Source: Theionarchaea archaeon
GTDB lineage: Archaea; Methanobacteriota_B; Thermococci; Methanofastidiosales; SZ-28-30
Assembly: GCA_018992685.1 (NCBI GenBank)
Contig: JACVGT010000006.1
Location: 1 to 42,274 of the forward strand
Direction: 5' to 3'
Length of the DNA: 42,274 nt
The notes beneath the pieces were generated by a model. That model was not told the origin of the DNA, did not search any database, and saw only the letters and a list, made by a program, of their open reading frames with translations. A program made the position numbers and the translations under genes. Below, piece by piece: positions 41,401 through 42,274 of the stretch (positions within the stretch are counted from its first letter, which is position 1; every line of letters starts with the position of its first letter).

Positions 41401-42269
41401 GATGTTCTCAGTGCCAAGATCAGTTTGACCGAGTCACTCCTAGATCTGACAATAGATGAGAGTGGTTTGATTTCTTCTAGATACCTATCTGCGTCATCGA
41501 GAATCAAGAGGTACTTCCTGCCTTCTACTATTTCATCTTGAAAAGCATCCTGCACTTCTCGACGTCCTGGCCATATCATCCACAACTGCCTTTCACGATC
41601 TGTTTCATGAGTAATCTCAGCAATTTCTTTTAGCAGGTGAGACTTACCGTAGCCACCGGGAGAATGAATCAAATATATATACTTGCTTTCAGAACGTATG
41701 AATAATTTTGCTTCTCTGAGATAATCATGAAATCTGGGAATTTCGGTGACAGATACGTCGAGCAGATGCTTTTCAGTTTCACTGAAATATTCACATGAAG
41801 GAACAAACATGGGGTATTGGGGGTATCCAAAAAAGTGGTACCTCAGGTAAGGCTGTAGCTCAATTCTTCTCTCTAATTCCTCTCTATGCCAGACTTTCAA
41901 AGTAATTAATCCGTTATCATTCAGTTTTTCGAGTTCCTTCACTTGATTCACAGTGAGAACGGCATTTGTAGCAATCCTTAAATGATTAACCTCATTGTCT
42001 CTGGCCTTTTGGAGTTCCTCTTTTATTTCCTTGGTCAGATGGGAATAAGCATCAGTATGAGATTTTAATGTCCATTTTGATTGAATAGACCATGATCCTT
42101 CCTCATTCTCATAATCATAATAACCTCCATAACGGCCATCCCACCCTCCGTCTGCACCGATGTAAGGACTGCTCGGTATAAATCCAGGGGATCCACATTC
42201 TAAGGCAAATAAGTGATTAATTAGCCTTTGGAAAATATGGTAGTTGTCTATCTTGCTCCAATCAAGCAT
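38463..42269 (-). CDS. Nuclease-STAND NTPase, candidate anti-phage protein (Avs/NACHT-like)
   Basis: 1268 residues. An N-terminal PD-(D/E)XK/Mrr-like nuclease domain (about 1-150) shows FQRLINHLFALEC, GADGGWDGRYGG (Asp44) and SWSIQSKW (Gln63-x-Lys65), the usual D...QxK pattern. The NTPase follows: Walker A HSPGGYGKSHL (about 202-212), Walker B KYLLILDDADRY (Asp258-Asp259) and a sensor strand VKLILALRTSG. Residues about 400-1268 are helical, HEAT/TPR-like, as in the sensor region of STAND proteins. Nuclease-NTPase-superhelix order matches Avs-type and related immune NTPases that recognise viral proteins and then cleave DNA. The ATG lies 5 bases from the window edge; a longer N-terminus is unlikely but cannot be excluded. 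Two small genes follow on the same strand. Confidence 0.85.
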   Translation of the reverse strand: MLDWSKIDNYHIFQRLINHLFALECGSPGFIPSSPYIGADGGWDGRYGGYYDYENEEGSWSIQSKWTLKSHTDAYSHLTKEIKEELQKARDNEVNHLRIATNAVLTVNQVKELEKLNDNGLITLKVWHREELERRIELQPYLRYHFFGYPQYPMFVPSCEYFSETEKHLLDVSVTEIPRFHDYLREAKLFIRSESKYIYLIHSPGGYGKSHLLKEIAEITHETDRERQLWMIWPGRREVQDAFQDEIVEGRKYLLILDDADRYLEEIKPLSSIVRSRSDSVKLILALRTSGFESVYNIISELRLEEHYDATKITDWSREDLVRLLRLVCGGEVIENEATIAASCSNPYLIVQIGRILRKDTSVDLKKIKEKIANEMYFEARKCLRDVQNLELENFLTYLVFLVPFSQNDNVFNFLTTKLSKNMEEAIERLQETGILRTIGRSYRFNPDMKGDLYLAHQLEKMSMDKIEKLVQELLPISPEKLFVNLEAAANYSENESIRNPLSRVIYSWVEKAKSTSADSKARKLDLAGKIANIVPECALALVRVYLNTEAPLKADDFGPVIRKLMRISSMRKDVVEIIGEIKMKGIEEHFDNWKPVSLIRDSVSPPFNNTNEIHETLDILAEWLHDPRSGRLTLISAGLSEVLAISHQYTRPTIGGMTFGAKVMKNTFEVQRMRDRAMQILKEMIRHQSLEVRLTAIEIAGNIGKGNLGNTPAENIPLLSKTNAEREEIIEDVGELISPQTDFKLLSAIEDLFLNWWAMDKPGTKRVEEYLRTFPRSIEYMVYRHFVSPQYAFEDFCSLERKAPIESKWHWFVHMSMDRFVHPKLEDFRQLIDSLSKKYKSETEIIDFLRLMDEKISQDDVRHNPPIITWWVSLKSRPFFIIREDRELWELVPGRFKNEIDFALADLNSDFIYGLADEVLSELPITPISKIDNFLRLLRRHDIPNSTLEDWLSKLAKQSPEIRDRVIRFADLLLPDKNKNHDSFFRLLCLTISEKGVLRDSTIENLGLVLHDCSGDLASFEGRSKESFRKELLCKLKDVPVFQWLAGELWNFVFNSLDSVIDFINYRVSKYIEAKGNGIVSQRYDIIPFEDDDCIESQIKSFRDYVRLVERVIEWYERGLGVHELRRLMEQAKSFSSADGKLYLEEYTDRQLEAGNARNVMIILRLLPFNEDTADLLIRIMEGARTSEELKEVEELLDHGMDTGMAWISKLGEPPPELIQKRELYKKIHENIRPGRIRILIERKIEEIDMLIDIQRKHDEELLYPRM

Positions 42270-42274
42270 GAGTC

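Overview
The window is archaeal chromosomal DNA. It carries EF-1A next to ribosomal protein S10, an MCM helicase with an intein, a GINS subunit, Sep-tRNA:Cys-tRNA synthase, an H4MPT-dependent Mch, the archaeal thiolase/HMG-CoA synthase/DUF35 cluster, and TATA-box promoters about 27-30 nt upstream of start codons that often look leaderless. No methanogenesis gene is visible. Methanopterin-type C1 enzymes, tRNA-dependent Cys synthesis and a class II HMG-CoA reductase fit an uncultivated euryarchaeal lineage that is not necessarily methanogenic. An Asgard-type host cannot be excluded from this window.

Layout. 0-1.6 kb: tuf and rps10. 1.7-2.6 kb: DUF1177 protein (minus strand). 2.8-7.5 kb: a COG1709-type HTH regulator, then a tightly overlapping mevalonate operon (HMG-CoA synthase, thiolase-like protein, DUF35 zinc/OB protein, class II HMG-CoA reductase). 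7.5-13.0 kb (minus): information-processing genes, namely mcm with a 414-residue intein, GINS and pscS. 13.2-15.7 kb (plus): a carboxyltransferase and a DUF4388-like protein. 15.7-18.6 kb (minus): a C1/methionine operon, mch - core MetE-like methyltransferase - RimK-type ATP-grasp ligase. 19.3-22.1 kb: a surface Fn3-type protein coupled to AlaX. 22.2-24.5 kb (minus): an ABC exporter pair. 24.8-30.3 kb: secreted and membrane proteins (sulfite-oxidase-fold lipoprotein, GATase/TPR surface protein, CPBP protease, LysE exporter, M50 protease). 30.7-36.2 kb: a giant RHS/YD-repeat protein. 36.6-42.3 kb: a more AT-rich accessory segment with an unknown gene and a minus-strand operon led by a 1268-residue nuclease-STAND NTPase, probably anti-viral.

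Most notable points. (1) A near-identical 267/269-bp element precedes both the M50 protease and the RHS gene. It carries a TATA box, a perfect hairpin, a conserved 34-codon ORF ending inside the Shine-Dalgarno, and a segment able to pair with that Shine-Dalgarno, so it looks like a transplanted regulatory leader. (2) The thiolase of the mevalonate operon lacks the nucleophilic Cys and the catalytic His. (3) The M50 protease has Asn in place of its third zinc ligand. (4) Sep-tRNA:Cys-tRNA synthase has an N-terminal extension of about 68 residues that could be a built-in SepCysE-like scaffold. (5) The STAND operon at the right edge is a candidate defence system with two unrecognised small partners.
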